Shown here: piece by piece, positions 43,926-54,348 of the stretch
How positions within the stretch are numbered: position 1 is the first letter of the stretch
Layout: every line of letters begins with the position of its first letter
DNA from: Corynebacterium freiburgense
Lineage (GTDB): Bacteria > Actinomycetota > Actinomycetes > Mycobacteriales > Mycobacteriaceae
NCBI RefSeq assembly: GCF_030408815.1
Contig: NZ_CP047355.1
Coordinates: forward strand, 1,426,001 to 1,490,000
Direction: 5' to 3'
Length of the DNA stretch: 64,000 nucleotides
Translations under genes and position numbers: made by a program
Notes under the pieces: model-generated
The model's database searches: none
The model's input: only the letters and a program-made list of their open reading frames with translations
Told to the model about the DNA's origin: nothing

Positions 43926-44402
43926 ATGAAACGAGTAGTTATCTTGGGTCGCGGTGGGGCAGGTAAATCCACGCTTGCCCGAGCTTTAGCCGCCCGTTTG
44001 AATATTGCCACTATAAACCTTGATTCGCTGTTCTGGAAAGCTGATCTCTCTCCCACCCCCGCCAAAGAATGGCGGGAAATTCAACAACAATTAATTGCAA
44101 ACGAACATTGGATTATTGATGGGGATTTAGGGCCCTATGACAGCGACCTAGCATTGCGCATCAATGCTGCCGACACGATTATTGTTCTTGACTATCCACT
44201 TGGTATTTGCACTTGGCGTACATTGCGCCGCGGAAAAGAAAACCTAGATTATTGGCGATGGGTTATTAGTTACCGATTCCGTTATTTGCCAAAGATAAAA
44301 AGAACTATTCACCAGTATGGAAATGGTGCGAAAGTCCATTATGTACATAGTCCTTGGGGAATACCCGACCTTATAAACGCAACTGCGGCACTGCCACACT
44401 AG
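43926..44402 (+). CDS. P-loop adenylate-kinase-like protein (FlaR/topology modulation type)
   Basis: A 158-residue P-loop protein. Walker A GRGGAGKS at residues 8-15, then NLDSLFWKADLSPTP and WIIDGDLGPYDSDLALRINA, and VLDYPLGICTWRTLRR, the pattern of FlaR-like nucleotide kinases annotated as DNA topology modulation proteins. No substrate is known. AGGGTGG precedes the ATG. It diverges from the HAD-HisE gene. Confidence 0.7.
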   Translation: MKRVVILGRGGAGKSTLARALAARLNIATINLDSLFWKADLSPTPAKEWREIQQQLIANEHWIIDGDLGPYDSDLALRINAADTIIVLDYPLGICTWRTLRRGKENLDYWRWVISYRFRYLPKIKRTIHQYGNGAKVHYVHSPWGIPDLINATAALPH

Positions 44403-44440
44403 CAACCGCATGACTGCCGAGATACTTGGAGGTAAATACC

Positions 44441-44884
44441 ATGCAAGCGTTCCTCGACAATTGGCAAGACGAAGTCTACTCTCATCAAGAAATCACAATC
44501 TCTGATGACAGCGAAATTCCCACACTCGTGAGCAAACTCAACGGCGAAACACATACGTTGATTTCGTTTGTTATCGCACTCGAAGGCAGGTTCCTTCAAG
44601 TAGCTGGTGGTCCGGAATATTTTGTTGTCACTGGAAAGGAATCCGACACTTCCTATAATCTCACCGACCCAAATTCTGATTCGGAAGAACGTGTAGCAAT
44701 TGTGGCTGGTGGGCAAGAAGGATTATTTGAACATAAATACGCAATTACAAAGCACGAGGCCACAAAAGCCGCGCTTGCATACTTCCACGCAGCAGCAATC
44801 CCCACCGAAGATCCAAGATTTACTTGGGAAATCCTAGAACCTCAAAGCGGGGATATGGAAGAATTCGAGGATGCAACAAACTAG
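44441..44884 (+). CDS. small acidic protein, possibly Imm1-like immunity protein
   Basis: A 147-residue acidic, soluble protein. Features: a central GRFLQVAGGPEYFVV, a later AITKHEATKAALAYFHAAA helix and the trailing FTWEILEP. This layout (beta strands, GGP turn, C-terminal helix and W-E) resembles actinobacterial Imm1-type immunity proteins, but I cannot confirm it and no toxin gene is adjacent. TTGGAGG lies 8 bp before the ATG at 44441. It follows the kinase-like gene after 38 bp. Confidence 0.55.
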   Translation: MQAFLDNWQDEVYSHQEITISDDSEIPTLVSKLNGETHTLISFVIALEGRFLQVAGGPEYFVVTGKESDTSYNLTDPNSDSEERVAIVAGGQEGLFEHKYAITKHEATKAALAYFHAAAIPTEDPRFTWEILEPQSGDMEEFEDATN

Positions 44885-44887
44885 TTG

Positions 44888-44917
44888 CCAGGCTTTTTGC
44901 TCACCTGGTTTGTTTTA
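44888..44917. terminator. weak terminator between convergent genes
   Basis: CCAGG (44888-44892) and CCTGG (44904-44908) form a short stem between the Imm1-like gene and the DyP gene, followed on the plus strand by TTTGTTTT. The stem is only 5-6 bp. Confidence 0.35.
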
Positions 44918-45841
44918 GTCTTCGTCTTCATCCTCCAGGAAAGGCTCTGCAAGCGCCAGTAATGCAGGTACTGAAGGACAGACGTACCATGAGCCGGTCA
45001 CGACATCGGTAAAGTAGGTCAGTGCGTCACGAGGACCGTCGACTGCGCCTGCCATCCTGCGCAACATCTCTTCCAAACGCCACTGGTCGAAGGAAAAACC
45101 GATAAAGATCGTGCCGTGTTCCTTTAAACCGCCATACGAAGTATTACGACGAAGTACTGCCAATTCTTCGCCATCGTCTTCAACGACGGTTCGGGAAACG
45201 TGGGATGAATCCGGCATAACATCTTCTGGCAGTTCCACGCTATCTTCACGAGTACGGCCAATAACAGATTCTTGCTTTTCTTGAGAAAGATCAGCCCATT
45301 TACGCACCAAATGTTGCCACTTTTGCACCAGAGCTACTGATGCACCTGCGCCCGGCTCGCCTTGTGGAATCGCAATAATTCCTGGAACTTCCAAAGCACC
45401 GGGGTTTTCCGTACCGTCTTCAAAACCTGTAAGGTCGCGATTGTGGGCATAGACCCAGCCCACCATTTCCTCACCAATGGTAAAGAACTCACGAACCTCG
45501 CCCATAATGTGCTTCCCTACTTCAAAGCACTGTGAACGGGACTCAGAGGCGATCCAAAGCCAAGCATCATGTTGGGTTGCTGGCATCTGGTAGTCACCAG
45601 CACCCTTAATTGGCTCATTAAAACCATGAACATTTGCAGGAACATCGGAAGCATCGGCTATGTCCGCCCAGATTTCCGGCCGAATACCCAATACTGCGTT
45701 AGCTCCTACAGTTGTGGGCAGATTTACGGCCGCAGCAAGGGCACCAAAGGCTTCTTTAGCATCGACACCTTGTGCGAGGTCCAGTTCAAGATATAAATGA
45801 TCGGTTGTGCCGTAGGCATTTATTCCATTTTGGTAAGTCAT
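44915..45841 (-). CDS. DyP-type heme peroxidase
   Basis: A 308-residue dye-decolourising peroxidase. Seen: the distal Asp motif GFEDGTENP, the proximal heme His in SSHVSRTVV, the distal Arg in the segment after AVLRRNTSYGG, and GTIFIGFSFDQWRLEEML. There is no Tat or Sec signal, so it is probably cytoplasmic, and no encapsulin gene is nearby. ATG at 45841 is chosen; the minus-strand -10 CATAAT (45854-45849) lies 7 nt before it and no ribosome-binding site is present, so the transcript is probably leaderless. Longer frames to 45928 have no conserved sequence. Confidence 0.9.
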   Translation of the reverse strand: MTYQNGINAYGTTDHLYLELDLAQGVDAKEAFGALAAAVNLPTTVGANAVLGIRPEIWADIADASDVPANVHGFNEPIKGAGDYQMPATQHDAWLWIASESRSQCFEVGKHIMGEVREFFTIGEEMVGWVYAHNRDLTGFEDGTENPGALEVPGIIAIPQGEPGAGASVALVQKWQHLVRKWADLSQEKQESVIGRTREDSVELPEDVMPDSSHVSRTVVEDDGEELAVLRRNTSYGGLKEHGTIFIGFSFDQWRLEEMLRRMAGAVDGPRDALTYFTDVVTGSWYVCPSVPALLALAEPFLEDEDED

Positions 45842-45848
45842 ACACGCT

Positions 45849-45854
45849 ATTATG
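45849..45854 (-). promoter_or_regulatory. -10 element of leaderless DyP peroxidase promoter
   Basis: CATAAT on the minus strand, 7 nt upstream of the ATG at 45841. The -35 region (TATGTC at 17 bp) is poor. Confidence 0.45.
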
Positions 45855-45933
45855 CCCGAACACGATAAAAAGACATACCGCATGGACCTGTACTGGCACC
45901 AGCAGGCACCTACTATCAATTCGTACAAATATT

Positions 45934-45960
45934 AAAAAAGCGCCGCTTCCTGCGACGCTT
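45934..45960 (-). terminator. intrinsic terminator after the small antitoxin-like gene
   Basis: On the minus strand AAGCGTCGC / GCGGCGCTT pairs over 9 bp (one G-U) around loop AGGAA, followed by TTTTTT. It lies 15 bp past the stop of the gene at 45975-46196. Confidence 0.85.
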
Positions 45961-45974
45961 TGAGAAATTACAAA

Positions 45975-46196
45975 TTATGCTGGTGAGGCATTTGGATCCG
46001 TACTTGCATTACCGCTTGTGCCTCCATCACCAATTTTGTCATCGATGGCTTGACGCGCCTTGCTAATATGCGAACTTTTATCCGCACCTAATTTCTGCGC
46101 TGCAGCTTGCTCGGCCTTATCCAATACCGTATCTGTTACAGTCTCGCTTTTTAGCGCTTCCTGCGCTTTTTGCTTTGCGGAATCAAAAAGTCCCAT
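45975..46196 (-). CDS. small Rv0909-like antitoxin-family protein
   Basis: A 73-residue protein beginning GLFDSAKQKAQEALKSETV, with alternating Ala/Lys/Asp helices and a flexible tail (GGTSGNASTDPNASPA). It matches the MT0933/Rv0909 antitoxin family, which also resembles CsbD-like stress proteins. No toxin gene is adjacent, so an antitoxin role is doubtful. ATG at 46196 with AAAGGAG 8 bp upstream; it is monocistronic with its own terminator. Confidence 0.7.
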   Translation of the reverse strand: MGLFDSAKQKAQEALKSETVTDTVLDKAEQAAAQKLGADKSSHISKARQAIDDKIGDGGTSGNASTDPNASPA

Positions 46197-46309
46197 ATTG
46201 ATCACTCCTTTAGCTATTTAGCTTTCTGCCCAATATACGCACACTCACATCAATACGAAAGACTCTATAACCAAAAATTATGAGAGTTCATAGATACTTG
46301 AGTTGAATA

Positions 46310-49300
46310 TTAGACATTAAAGTACTTCGCCTCAGGGTGATAGAGCACAAATGCATCCGTTGACTGCTCAGGATGAAGTTGCAGTTCTTCGGATAATTCC
46401 ACACCAATACGTTCTGGTTGCAACAGGTCCACCAAAATGCGACGTGATTCCAGATCAGGACAAGAGCCATAACCAAAGGAATAACGGGCTCCGCGATAAT
46501 CCAGATCAAAGAATCGACGTGTGTCAGAGGCGTCCTCATCCCCGGCTGTTTTACCATCACCAAGGTTTAATTCCGAACGCACACGCGCATGCCAGTATTC
46601 CGCGAGTGCTTCGGTAAGTTGGACACCAATTCCATGAACTTCAAGGTAATCCCGATATTCGTGGGCGGCAAAAAGCTCATTGGCAAAATCGGCAATTGGT
46701 TGTCCCATAGTGACCAACTGGAACGGTAAGACATCAACAATGCCTGTGCGCAGGGCGTCGTTACGCGAACGAATGAAATCTGCGATGCAGAGAAACTTCC
46801 CTCGTTGCTGACGTGGAAATGAAATGCGTGCTCGTTCTGGAGCATCGGGCCGCGGCTGCTCCAGAATAATAATCTCATCTCCTTCGGAGACTGCCGGAAA
46901 ATACCCATATACCACCGCCGCGTGATCAAGTATTCCAGCGGCTTTTAGCCGATCTATCCATGCGCGCAACCGCGGGCGACCTTCCGATTCAACAAGATCG
47001 TTATAGTCGGGCCCCTCACCGCCTCGGGTGGGTTTGAGTCCCCATTGACCCATAAATAATGCGCGTTCATCAAGGGTGGGAAGATACTGTGCCAAGGGCA
47101 AACCTTTAATAATTCTGGTACCCCAAAACGGTGGAGTTGCTATTGGAACATCTGTTGCCACATCGCTACGTTCTGGCACTTCAACAACGGGTGTAGACGC
47201 TTTGCGTTCGGCGGCAATTTTTCGTGATCGCTCGTGCCTTGCTCGGCGTTCCTCCTTTTTCTTTGCAGTCGCAAGGGCTTCCGGGGAGTCAGCGGCAGGA
47301 CCTTCTCCTCGTTTTATGGCCATAATTTCATCCATAAGCCGCAGCCCTTCGAAGGCATCGCGAGCGTAATGCACGTCTCCGTGGTAGATCTCCGTTAGAT
47401 CGTTTTCAACATATGTTCGAGTTAGTGCTGCACCGCCTAAAAGTACGGGCAAGTCCGCCGCCCCGGAAGAATTCATTTCTTGCAGGTTTTCTTTCATAAT
47501 AACGGTGGATTTCACCAATAAACCTGACATGCCTACAACGTCGGCACCATGATCGCGGGCGGCCGAAATTATCGTTGCTACAGGTTGTTTAATACCTAAA
47601 TTAATTACATTATAACCGTTATTGGAAAGAATGATATCCACTAAGTTTTTGCCAATATCGTGAACATCGCCCTTGACCGTCGCTAGAACTATTGTTCCTT
47701 TACCTCCGGAGTCGTCTGCCGCCTCCATAAATTGCTCAAGATACGCAACGGCCACTTTCATTGTTTCTGCAGATTGCAAAACAAACGGCAATTGCATTTG
47801 TCCAGAACCAAAAAGTTCTCCAACGGTTTTCATGCCCCCAAGAAGGTCCTGATTAATAATCTCAATCGGGGACTTCTCCTTCATTGCGGCATCAAGATCA
47901 GGTTCGATTCCGTTTTTCTCACCATCAATAATGCGCTGCGAAAGGCGTTCGAATAGCGGCATGGCTGCTAGAGCTTCAGCACGTGCATCTTTTGCAGAGG
48001 CGGCAGAAACACCCTCAAATAACTGCATAAACGTTTGCAGCGGATCATACTCCTCGGTGCGCCTGTCATACACCATGTCAAGCGCAACTTCGCGTTGCCG
48101 TGGATCGATTCGATTCATTGGAAGAATCTTCGATGAGTGCGCGATTGCCGTATCAAGCCCAGCTTCAATGCATTCATGCAAAAATACAGAATTTAATACT
48201 TGGCGGGCCGCCGGATTGAGACCAAATGAAATATTGGATAAACCAAGGGTGGTGTGTACGTTTGGGTATTTGGCTTTAAGCTCGCGGATCGCATTAATGG
48301 TCTCAATCCCATCGCCACGGGTTTCTTCCTGGCCAGTGGAGATGGGAAATGTAAGGCAGTCTACGATGATATCTTCCTGCTTGAGTCCCCATGTACCGGT
48401 AATATCATCGATTAAGCGAGATGCAATTTCAACCTTTTTTTCGCAGGTGCGCGCTTGTCCTTCTTCATCAATTGTCAGCGCAACCACGGCAGCACCATGT
48501 TCTTTTACCAATTGCATGATTTTCTGGTACCGCGAATCTGGCCTATCACCGTCTTCGAAATTTACAGAATTTACTGCGCAGCGACCACCTAAATGTTCAA
48601 GCCCTGTTTGGATTACCGCTGGCTCGGTGGAGTCAATCATAATCGGCAATGTGGAACTAGTGGCCAACAATCCTGCTAGCTGTGCCATATCTTCGCGCCC
48701 GTCGCGGCCCACATAATCTACGCAGAGATCGAGCATATGTGCGCCATCGCGGGTTTGTTGTTTTGCAATATCTACACAGGTTTCCCAGTCGCCTGCGAGC
48801 ATTGCTTCGCGGAAAGCTTTAGACCCATTGGCGTTAGTGCGTTCGCCGATCATAGTAATACCGGTGTCTTGGGTAAGCGGCATCGTTGTGTATAGCGACG
48901 ATACGTTATTATCGGCGCTTGGGGTGCGTTGCGCTGGCGTAATGCTTTTTACCGCTTCGGCAACTACACGGATGTGCTCAGGGGTTGTGCCGCAACAACC
49001 ACCCACCATTGATAAGCCATATTCAGTGATAAAAGTGCGTAAGGAATCCGCTAATTCCGGCGCGGTCAGTGGGTATTCAGCACCTTTGTTACCTAAAATT
49101 GGCAATCCTGCGTTTGGCATAACTGAAACCGGAATCGAAGCATGCTGTGAAAGATAGCGTAGGTGTTCGCTCATTTCATCGGGACCGGTGGCACAATTCA
49201 GCCCGATCATAGAAATCCCGAGACGCTCAAGCGCGGTAAGCGCGGCACCGATTTCTGAGCCCAGCAACATCGTGCCAGTGGTTTCCACAGTTACATGGCA

Positions 49301-49864
49301 AATAATCGGAAGTATTGTGCCCAGTTCAGTAAAAGCTTCATGACACCCCAATACTGCAGCTTTGACCTGAAGAAGATCTTGTGCGGTTTCTACGAGGATG
49401 CCATCTGCTCCGCCTTCGACCATGCCTAAGGCAGCCTGCTTGTAGTACTGCTTTAAATCAATATAGGAGGCATGCCCAAGGGAAGGCAGCTTTGTGCCTG
49501 GCCCCATTGAACCTACAACAAAACGGGGTATGCCATCTTCACTTGGCCCCATTTCATCGGCTACCTCGCGAGCGAGCCGCACACCTTTATATGAAAGTTC
49601 ACGGCAGCGATCTTCGATACCGTAGTCTGCAAGATTGGGTAAGTTGCAACCAAAGGTATTGGTTTCTACTAAATCGGCGCCCGCTTCGAAGTACGCTCGG
49701 TGAATAGCTTTTAAAATATCGGGCCGGGTGTGATTGAGAATCTCATTGCAACCCTCAAGCCCTAAAAAGTCTTTTTCAATATCGAGGTCAAAAGACTGTA
49801 ATTGCGTCCCCATGGCGCCATCACCAATAAGAACACGTTGCTGTAGAGCTTCGAGGAGGTTCAT
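46310..49864 (-). CDS. metH: cobalamin-dependent methionine synthase
   Basis: An 1184-residue modular enzyme that transfers a methyl group from methyltetrahydrofolate to homocysteine. Order: homocysteine domain (RVLIGDGAMGTQLQ; zinc Cys in NCATGP and GGCCGTTPEHI), pterin domain from about 330 (TMIGERTNANGSKAFREAM), B12 domain (KGDVHDIGKNLVDIILSNNGY), a highly charged linker (KKKEERRARHERSRKIAAER), and the C-terminal AdoMet reactivation domain (FSFGYGSCPDLESRRILVDL). It uses the cobalamin whose synthesis genes cobK-cobM-cobL are also in the window. I saw no cobalamin riboswitch upstream. Confidence 0.95.
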   Translation of the reverse strand: MNLLEALQQRVLIGDGAMGTQLQSFDLDIEKDFLGLEGCNEILNHTRPDILKAIHRAYFEAGADLVETNTFGCNLPNLADYGIEDRCRELSYKGVRLAREVADEMGPSEDGIPRFVVGSMGPGTKLPSLGHASYIDLKQYYKQAALGMVEGGADGILVETAQDLLQVKAAVLGCHEAFTELGTILPIICHVTVETTGTMLLGSEIGAALTALERLGISMIGLNCATGPDEMSEHLRYLSQHASIPVSVMPNAGLPILGNKGAEYPLTAPELADSLRTFITEYGLSMVGGCCGTTPEHIRVVAEAVKSITPAQRTPSADNNVSSLYTTMPLTQDTGITMIGERTNANGSKAFREAMLAGDWETCVDIAKQQTRDGAHMLDLCVDYVGRDGREDMAQLAGLLATSSTLPIMIDSTEPAVIQTGLEHLGGRCAVNSVNFEDGDRPDSRYQKIMQLVKEHGAAVVALTIDEEGQARTCEKKVEIASRLIDDITGTWGLKQEDIIVDCLTFPISTGQEETRGDGIETINAIRELKAKYPNVHTTLGLSNISFGLNPAARQVLNSVFLHECIEAGLDTAIAHSSKILPMNRIDPRQREVALDMVYDRRTEEYDPLQTFMQLFEGVSAASAKDARAEALAAMPLFERLSQRIIDGEKNGIEPDLDAAMKEKSPIEIINQDLLGGMKTVGELFGSGQMQLPFVLQSAETMKVAVAYLEQFMEAADDSGGKGTIVLATVKGDVHDIGKNLVDIILSNNGYNVINLGIKQPVATIISAARDHGADVVGMSGLLVKSTVIMKENLQEMNSSGAADLPVLLGGAALTRTYVENDLTEIYHGDVHYARDAFEGLRLMDEIMAIKRGEGPAADSPEALATAKKKEERRARHERSRKIAAERKASTPVVEVPERSDVATDVPIATPPFWGTRIIKGLPLAQYLPTLDERALFMGQWGLKPTRGGEGPDYNDLVESEGRPRLRAWIDRLKAAGILDHAAVVYGYFPAVSEGDEIIILEQPRPDAPERARISFPRQQRGKFLCIADFIRSRNDALRTGIVDVLPFQLVTMGQPIADFANELFAAHEYRDYLEVHGIGVQLTEALAEYWHARVRSELNLGDGKTAGDEDASDTRRFFDLDYRGARYSFGYGSCPDLESRRILVDLLQPERIGVELSEELQLHPEQSTDAFVLYHPEAKYFNV

Positions 49865-49956
49865 AAAACAGACAGCTTAGTATGTTTTTGGTTTAGGTCA
49901 TAGTTCACGCCTGCAACACGCTCGCTGGCTGCGCTTATATTGAAAATACCAAGCGA

Positions 49957-50316
49957 CTATTCAAACTCTGGCAATGTTTTTAGTCCTTCTTCGTCTATTC
50001 CGGCGTCGACGAGAACCTGGTGAATAAATTCGGTGAGTTCGTGCTCTTCTTCCGGCTCAATAATGGCGTCACCGTACTTAAAATTCAACGCATTTAAATC
50101 GGCAATTAAACCGCCAGCACGCGTAAGCAGGCCTTCGGCATCGAGGGCCGCGGCGTCGTAAAGAAACTTTTCAAGGAGTACTCGTAACTCTGACAATGCC
50201 CCTGGAGGAAATGGTTCTTCCCAGAATTCCTTTTCGTGTTCGCGCAAATATGAGCCAGTAGCGTAATCAGTAAGCGTTGACATAAATTCTTCAATGAATC
50301 CCTGATGCTGTGTCAT
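49957..50316 (-). CDS. conserved acidic protein of unknown function
   Basis: A 119-residue acidic helical protein with no motif I recognise ([40 protein letters not shown]). It is probably a conserved corynebacterial hypothetical protein. ATG at 50316 overlaps the mshC stop (ATGA); an ATG at 50283 is an alternative. Co-transcription with mshC is likely. Confidence 0.7.
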   Translation of the reverse strand: MTQHQGFIEEFMSTLTDYATGSYLREHEKEFWEEPFPPGALSELRVLLEKFLYDAAALDAEGLLTRAGGLIADLNALNFKYGDAIIEPEEEHELTEFIHQVLVDAGIDEEGLKTLPEFE

Positions 50317-51554
50317 TGCTCCCCCATTAGATTAATTCCAATAAGGGCATCTAAAGCTTGGGCGACAATTTCCCCGCCGCGCTCCGTGCTATTGGAGCCC
50401 AAAAGTACTTGTTCAGACCAAGCATCAATGGCTTCCAATACTTTTTGGGTTTGCAGGTCATAAGCCAAAAAAGCCCTAATGGAAGCTACTAATTGCTCAG
50501 CATCCTTATTATTGGAGGGCAATGCAACTGCCCGCAACCACCTGCCAAGACGCACTTCGGCTTCTGCCAAAAGACCATCTGACCAATTGCGAATTTCTCG
50601 ATAATGCCCCGTCATTAATGCAATTCGAATTGCCCTGGGATCATGACCGGCCTGCACTAATCGGGATACAAATACTAGATTGCCCAAGGATTTACTCATT
50701 TTTACACCATCTAAAGCGAGCATCCCGGTATGCACATAATGCCCTGCCATTCGTGCACATCCTAAAGCAGCTTCTGCATGCGCGGCACTAAATTCATGGT
50801 GTGGGAAAATCAAATCCGCGCCGCCACCCTGAATCGCAAAGCTTGAGCCCAATCGATTTGTCGCAATTGCTGAGCATTCAATGTGCCAACCCGGGCGTCC
50901 GGCCCCAAAAGGCGCATCCCATTCAGGTTCGCCATCCTTTGATTTCCGCCATACTAATGCATCCAATGGGTGACGTTTACCTGGCCGATCAGGGTCCCCA
51001 CCGCGTTCGGCAAAATAGGCGCGCATAGTTGTATGATCATAATTTGATTCATACCCAAAGTTTTTTGTAGCGTCGATTGAAGCATATAAGTCACCATGCA
51101 ACTCATACACGGCACCTACTGAAATAAGTCGCTTTACCAGCTCAATAACTTCCGGCACAGTGTTCATAACACTGACATAATCACGTGGTGGAATTATACG
51201 TAGGGCTTCCATATCGGAACGGAACAAATCAATCTGCTCCGTACCTAATTCACGCCAATCAACACCGTCTCTATTGGCCCGTTCAAATAACGGATCATCC
51301 ACATCGGTGACATTTTGAACATAATGCACTTCATGGCCATTATCCAGTAATTGCCTATAGATTAAATCAAACGCAAGGTAGGTTGCTGCGTGGCCCAGAT
51401 GCGTTGCGTCATATGGAGTAATTCCACAGACATACATACCAGCAGTGCCATCAACTTGGACTGGGCGTATTTCCCCATCAGCAGTATCAAATAATTGCAG
51501 AGGTACCGAATCTCCAGGAATTGTTGGTACTTCTGGTTCAGGCCACGAATACAT
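50313..51554 (-). CDS. mshC: cysteine:1D-myo-inosityl 2-amino-2-deoxy-alpha-D-glucopyranoside ligase
   Basis: A 413-residue cysteinyl-tRNA synthetase paralogue that joins cysteine to GlcN-Ins in mycothiol synthesis. Seen: zinc Cys in [20 protein letters not shown] (with the HIGH motif), [13 protein letters not shown], and KMSKS in [12 protein letters not shown]. The N-terminal start YSWPEPEVP and the shortened C-terminus separate it from CysS. ATG at 51554 replaces a TTG six bases upstream. It is diagnostic for actinobacteria. Confidence 0.94.
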   Translation of the reverse strand: MYSWPEPEVPTIPGDSVPLQLFDTADGEIRPVQVDGTAGMYVCGITPYDATHLGHAATYLAFDLIYRQLLDNGHEVHYVQNVTDVDDPLFERANRDGVDWRELGTEQIDLFRSDMEALRIIPPRDYVSVMNTVPEVIELVKRLISVGAVYELHGDLYASIDATKNFGYESNYDHTTMRAYFAERGGDPDRPGKRHPLDALVWRKSKDGEPEWDAPFGAGRPGWHIECSAIATNRLGSSFAIQGGGADLIFPHHEFSAAHAEAALGCARMAGHYVHTGMLALDGVKMSKSLGNLVFVSRLVQAGHDPRAIRIALMTGHYREIRNWSDGLLAEAEVRLGRWLRAVALPSNNKDAEQLVASIRAFLAYDLQTQKVLEAIDAWSEQVLLGSNSTERGGEIVAQALDALIGINLMGEQ

Positions 51555-51564
51555 ACCCAATACT

Positions 51565-52392
51565 TTAACTTGCGCTCACTACTCCTGTTGCCAATAGCCC
51601 CATAACTGCTAACCCGACCGGAATACGATAGGCGGCAAACCATGCAAAGGAATTACTTGCCACGAACTTTAATAGCCATGCAATAGATGCATAGCCCACA
51701 ATGAATGCAATCACACTACCTACCAGTAATTGCAGGCCGGTTGCCGCCTGACCGGCTTGTGGTGCAAATGCATCTGGGAGTGAGAAAATACCGGCACCAA
51801 AGACTGCAGGAATAGCAAGTAAGAAGCTAAACCGTGCCGCTACTTCACGGTTTAAACCAACAAACAATCCGGCTGAAATCGTGCCCCCAGAACGAGAAAC
51901 ACCTGGAATTAATGCGAGGCATTGCGCGAGCCCCATAATGACCGCATCCCGCATAGTGAGGTCTTCATAGTTACGCTTTTTTGATCCGTATTTTTCGGCG
52001 ATTAAAAAGACAAATGAGAACAACACCAACACAGTGGCGGTGATCCATAGGTTTCTAAGGTTCTCTCGAATAGGATCTTTGCCGATTACGCCAAGAATCA
52101 CCACCGGTAACGTGCCTACGATCACCATCCAACCCATGCGGTATTCAAATCCACGATGTTCCTTGTTTAACAAGCCGCGAAACCAACCGACAACGATATG
52201 GAAGATATCTTTAGCAAAATATACAAGGACGGCGAGTTCCGTACCCAATTGGATTACAGCAGTAAACGAAGCACCCGCGTCCTGACCCCAAAAAAGCTGA
52301 GAAATAATGCGGAGATGGCCAGATGAGCTAATAGGCAGGAACTCTGTGAGCCCCTGAACAATAGATAAGACGATGATTTGAATCCAGCTCAT
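51565..52392 (-). CDS. uppP: undecaprenyl-diphosphatase
   Basis: A 275-residue membrane protein (BacA/UppP) that recycles undecaprenyl pyrophosphate for cell wall synthesis. Seen: [17 protein letters not shown] (motif 1) and [16 protein letters not shown] (motif 2), with about eight spans. ATG at 52392 (MSWIQII) is the family start; a longer frame continues to 52455 into the divergent gene. It is 10 bp before mshC. Confidence 0.94.
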   Translation of the reverse strand: MSWIQIIVLSIVQGLTEFLPISSSGHLRIISQLFWGQDAGASFTAVIQLGTELAVLVYFAKDIFHIVVGWFRGLLNKEHRGFEYRMGWMVIVGTLPVVILGVIGKDPIRENLRNLWITATVLVLFSFVFLIAEKYGSKKRNYEDLTMRDAVIMGLAQCLALIPGVSRSGGTISAGLFVGLNREVAARFSFLLAIPAVFGAGIFSLPDAFAPQAGQAATGLQLLVGSVIAFIVGYASIAWLLKFVASNSFAWFAAYRIPVGLAVMGLLATGVVSAS

Positions 52393-52443
52393 GGATTCTG
52401 CTGCAGAAGTAGTCACCCCGAATACCGTACTACTGTAATAGGG

Positions 52444-53343
52444 GTGAGAGAACAAACCGTGGGTGCAAGTGGGCTTCGTGTTTCCCGTCTAGGACTGGGT
52501 ACTTCGACGTGGACAACGGTTGACAGGGCACAACCAGTATTTGAAAGATTCCTCAATGCGGGGGGAACTTTGGTTGATGTCAACCCAGCAACAGAGCCGA
52601 TTTTGGGCGCGCTCATGAACAATATTGATCGGGATCTTGTAGTAATTTCGGCGGGCGCCGGCGTGAATCCTGCATTGCCGTTAGGACGCCGCGTTGATTG
52701 TTCTCGCCGTAGCCTCATGTCAGGCCTAGACCAGACTCTTAAAAACCTAGGTACGGATTACATAGATCTGTGGAGTGTAGGGTTTTGGGACCCCAAAACC
52801 CCCGCAGCCGAAGTTGCTGACACCCTAGATTGGGCGGTTCGCACCGGTAGGGTCCGCTACGCCGGTGTGCGCAGCTATATGGCTTGGCAATTAGCCGTTG
52901 CTGCCGCCAAGGCCGAGATTCCTTTAGTTGCCGCCCAGACGGAATATAGTTTGCTTGTGCGACGCGCCGAAGAAGAATTAATACCGGCAGCCCAGCATTT
53001 GGGTGTCGGGGTGTTTGCAGGTGCACCGCTAGCACAAGGTGTTCTTACCGGAAAGTATCGCACAGGCATTCCCAGGGATTCCCGCGGCGCATCCGTTGAT
53101 CGAGATGCGGAAGTTCAAGGTTATTTAGATGCGCGCGCTTCCATTATTGTCGAGGCGCTTGTTACCGCAGCGGAAGGTTTAGGTACCACTCCCGCCGCCG
53201 TGGCCACGGCATGGGCCAGGGAAAAAGTTGCGGCGGTGATTGTTGGCGCCCGTACCCCCGAACAGTGGGACGAAATTTATGCGAGTGAGGGGTTAACTGT
53301 GCCACGGGCCATACGTGCAGCTTTAGACGATATCTCCTTGTAG
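52444..53343 (+). CDS. aldo/keto reductase-family protein with a degenerate catalytic tetrad
   Basis: A 299-residue (beta/alpha)8 protein with clear AKR framework: [24 protein letters not shown], and the NADPH-binding end [20 protein letters not shown]. Of the catalytic Asp-Tyr-Lys-His set only Asp45 is obvious: the Tyr position reads [11 protein letters not shown], the Lys position is VVISAG, and the His position (about 113) is a Gly in [10 protein letters not shown]. It may bind NADPH without reducing carbonyls. GTG at 52444 has no clear ribosome-binding site. It is followed by the lipoprotein gene after 11 bp. Confidence 0.75.
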   Translation: MREQTVGASGLRVSRLGLGTSTWTTVDRAQPVFERFLNAGGTLVDVNPATEPILGALMNNIDRDLVVISAGAGVNPALPLGRRVDCSRRSLMSGLDQTLKNLGTDYIDLWSVGFWDPKTPAAEVADTLDWAVRTGRVRYAGVRSYMAWQLAVAAAKAEIPLVAAQTEYSLLVRRAEEELIPAAQHLGVGVFAGAPLAQGVLTGKYRTGIPRDSRGASVDRDAEVQGYLDARASIIVEALVTAAEGLGTTPAAVATAWAREKVAAVIVGARTPEQWDEIYASEGLTVPRAIRAALDDISL

Positions 53344-53354
53344 GATTACCCACT

Positions 53355-54338
53355 GTGAATATGCGAGGAACAGTGGCACTGCTAGCACTTGTGCTTACGG
53401 GGTGCTCAACCGTGGAAACACTCAATAAAAGCGAAGAACAAGCCGCAGTGATGGGCAATGCCACGCCTGCTGCCTCACCGGATGCCAACCCCGACGGTAA
53501 AACCCAGAAAATCGGTGCCAGTGACATTGCAATCGCGGGCACCACGGTAGCGTCGCGCGATAAGACCACTCTGCGCTTCGGTTCTCTAACCGACCTTTCT
53601 GCAACCGAACTCACCATTGATTCCGCGTGCGGAGAACTCACCGCCACCGATAACACATTCGTCCTCCCCTGTGCCGAAAAAGTGTTCCTTATCGACGCCG
53701 CGAACCCTACGCTCGACACGTCCGTTTCCGGCGACAAACCATTCACTACTGCAGTACTTACTTCCGATGGAACGGTTATTGCCGGAGGATCCGACCGCGG
53801 CGACGTCACGATCTTTAGCAACAACGAAACGAAAACCCTCGCACTTGGCCGGCGATCGGATCAACTTGTTCGCACCCCAAGCGATTCCATTGCTGTAGTA
53901 GACCGCGAACAAACATCGATCCAAGGTGTGTTGTGGCAGAAACCTGAACCTGGTGCTGCATTGCGGGTGGGTCTGGGCGTCGGAAAGGTCGCCCCAGGCG
54001 ACAACGATGTTGTATTCGCCGCAGACACTACCGCCGACCAACTGGCTGTCTATACTCTTGATTCGGTCATTCGTTTGCACCAAACAGCACCCGTAGCAGA
54101 TAGCCCATGGGACCTCGCCTGGGATCCCACCAATGACGTAGTTTGGGTAGCTTCAACCGGCACCAATACCATCACCGCATACGGTATTGAAACTGGTGTG
54201 CCCGAAGCAAAAGGCACGCTCAAAACCATTTCAAATGTTCGATCAGTTGAATTCAGCGCCGATGGAACCCTCCTAATCGGCAGCGAAACCGAACTCCAAA
54301 CCATCGATGCCGACACCGTGAAAAACGCACTGAAATAG
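53355..54338 (+). CDS. LppL-like beta-propeller lipoprotein
   Basis: A 327-residue lipoprotein. The signal peptide [15 protein letters not shown] has a lipobox (LTGC). The rest resembles a YncE-type beta-propeller, with repeated units such as [15 protein letters not shown] and [15 protein letters not shown]. In mycobacteria a lipoprotein (lppL) also sits directly upstream of pyrD, as here (10 bp). Its role is unknown. GTG at 53355 or ATG at 53361 may start it. Confidence 0.8.
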   Translation: MNMRGTVALLALVLTGCSTVETLNKSEEQAAVMGNATPAASPDANPDGKTQKIGASDIAIAGTTVASRDKTTLRFGSLTDLSATELTIDSACGELTATDNTFVLPCAEKVFLIDAANPTLDTSVSGDKPFTTAVLTSDGTVIAGGSDRGDVTIFSNNETKTLALGRRSDQLVRTPSDSIAVVDREQTSIQGVLWQKPEPGAALRVGLGVGKVAPGDNDVVFAADTTADQLAVYTLDSVIRLHQTAPVADSPWDLAWDPTNDVVWVASTGTNTITAYGIETGVPEAKGTLKTISNVRSVEFSADGTLLIGSETELQTIDADTVKNALK

Positions 54339-54348
54339 GAACTCCATA

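Noticed and set aside
45975-46196. toxin-antitoxin pair
   Set aside because: The small protein matches an antitoxin family but has its own promoter region and terminator and no toxin-like neighbour.
47931-48716. 261-codon open frame on the plus strand
   Set aside because: It is antisense to the pterin-binding part of metH and Ser/Ala/Arg-rich as expected for a shadow frame.
49865-49956. possible cobalamin riboswitch upstream of metH
   Set aside because: The usable upstream sequence is too short and lacks the B12-box-like segment; none was seen before cobL either.
53162-54083. minus-strand open frames of 220 and 165 codons
   Set aside because: They shadow the AKR and lipoprotein genes, which have framework motifs, a signal peptide and lipobox.
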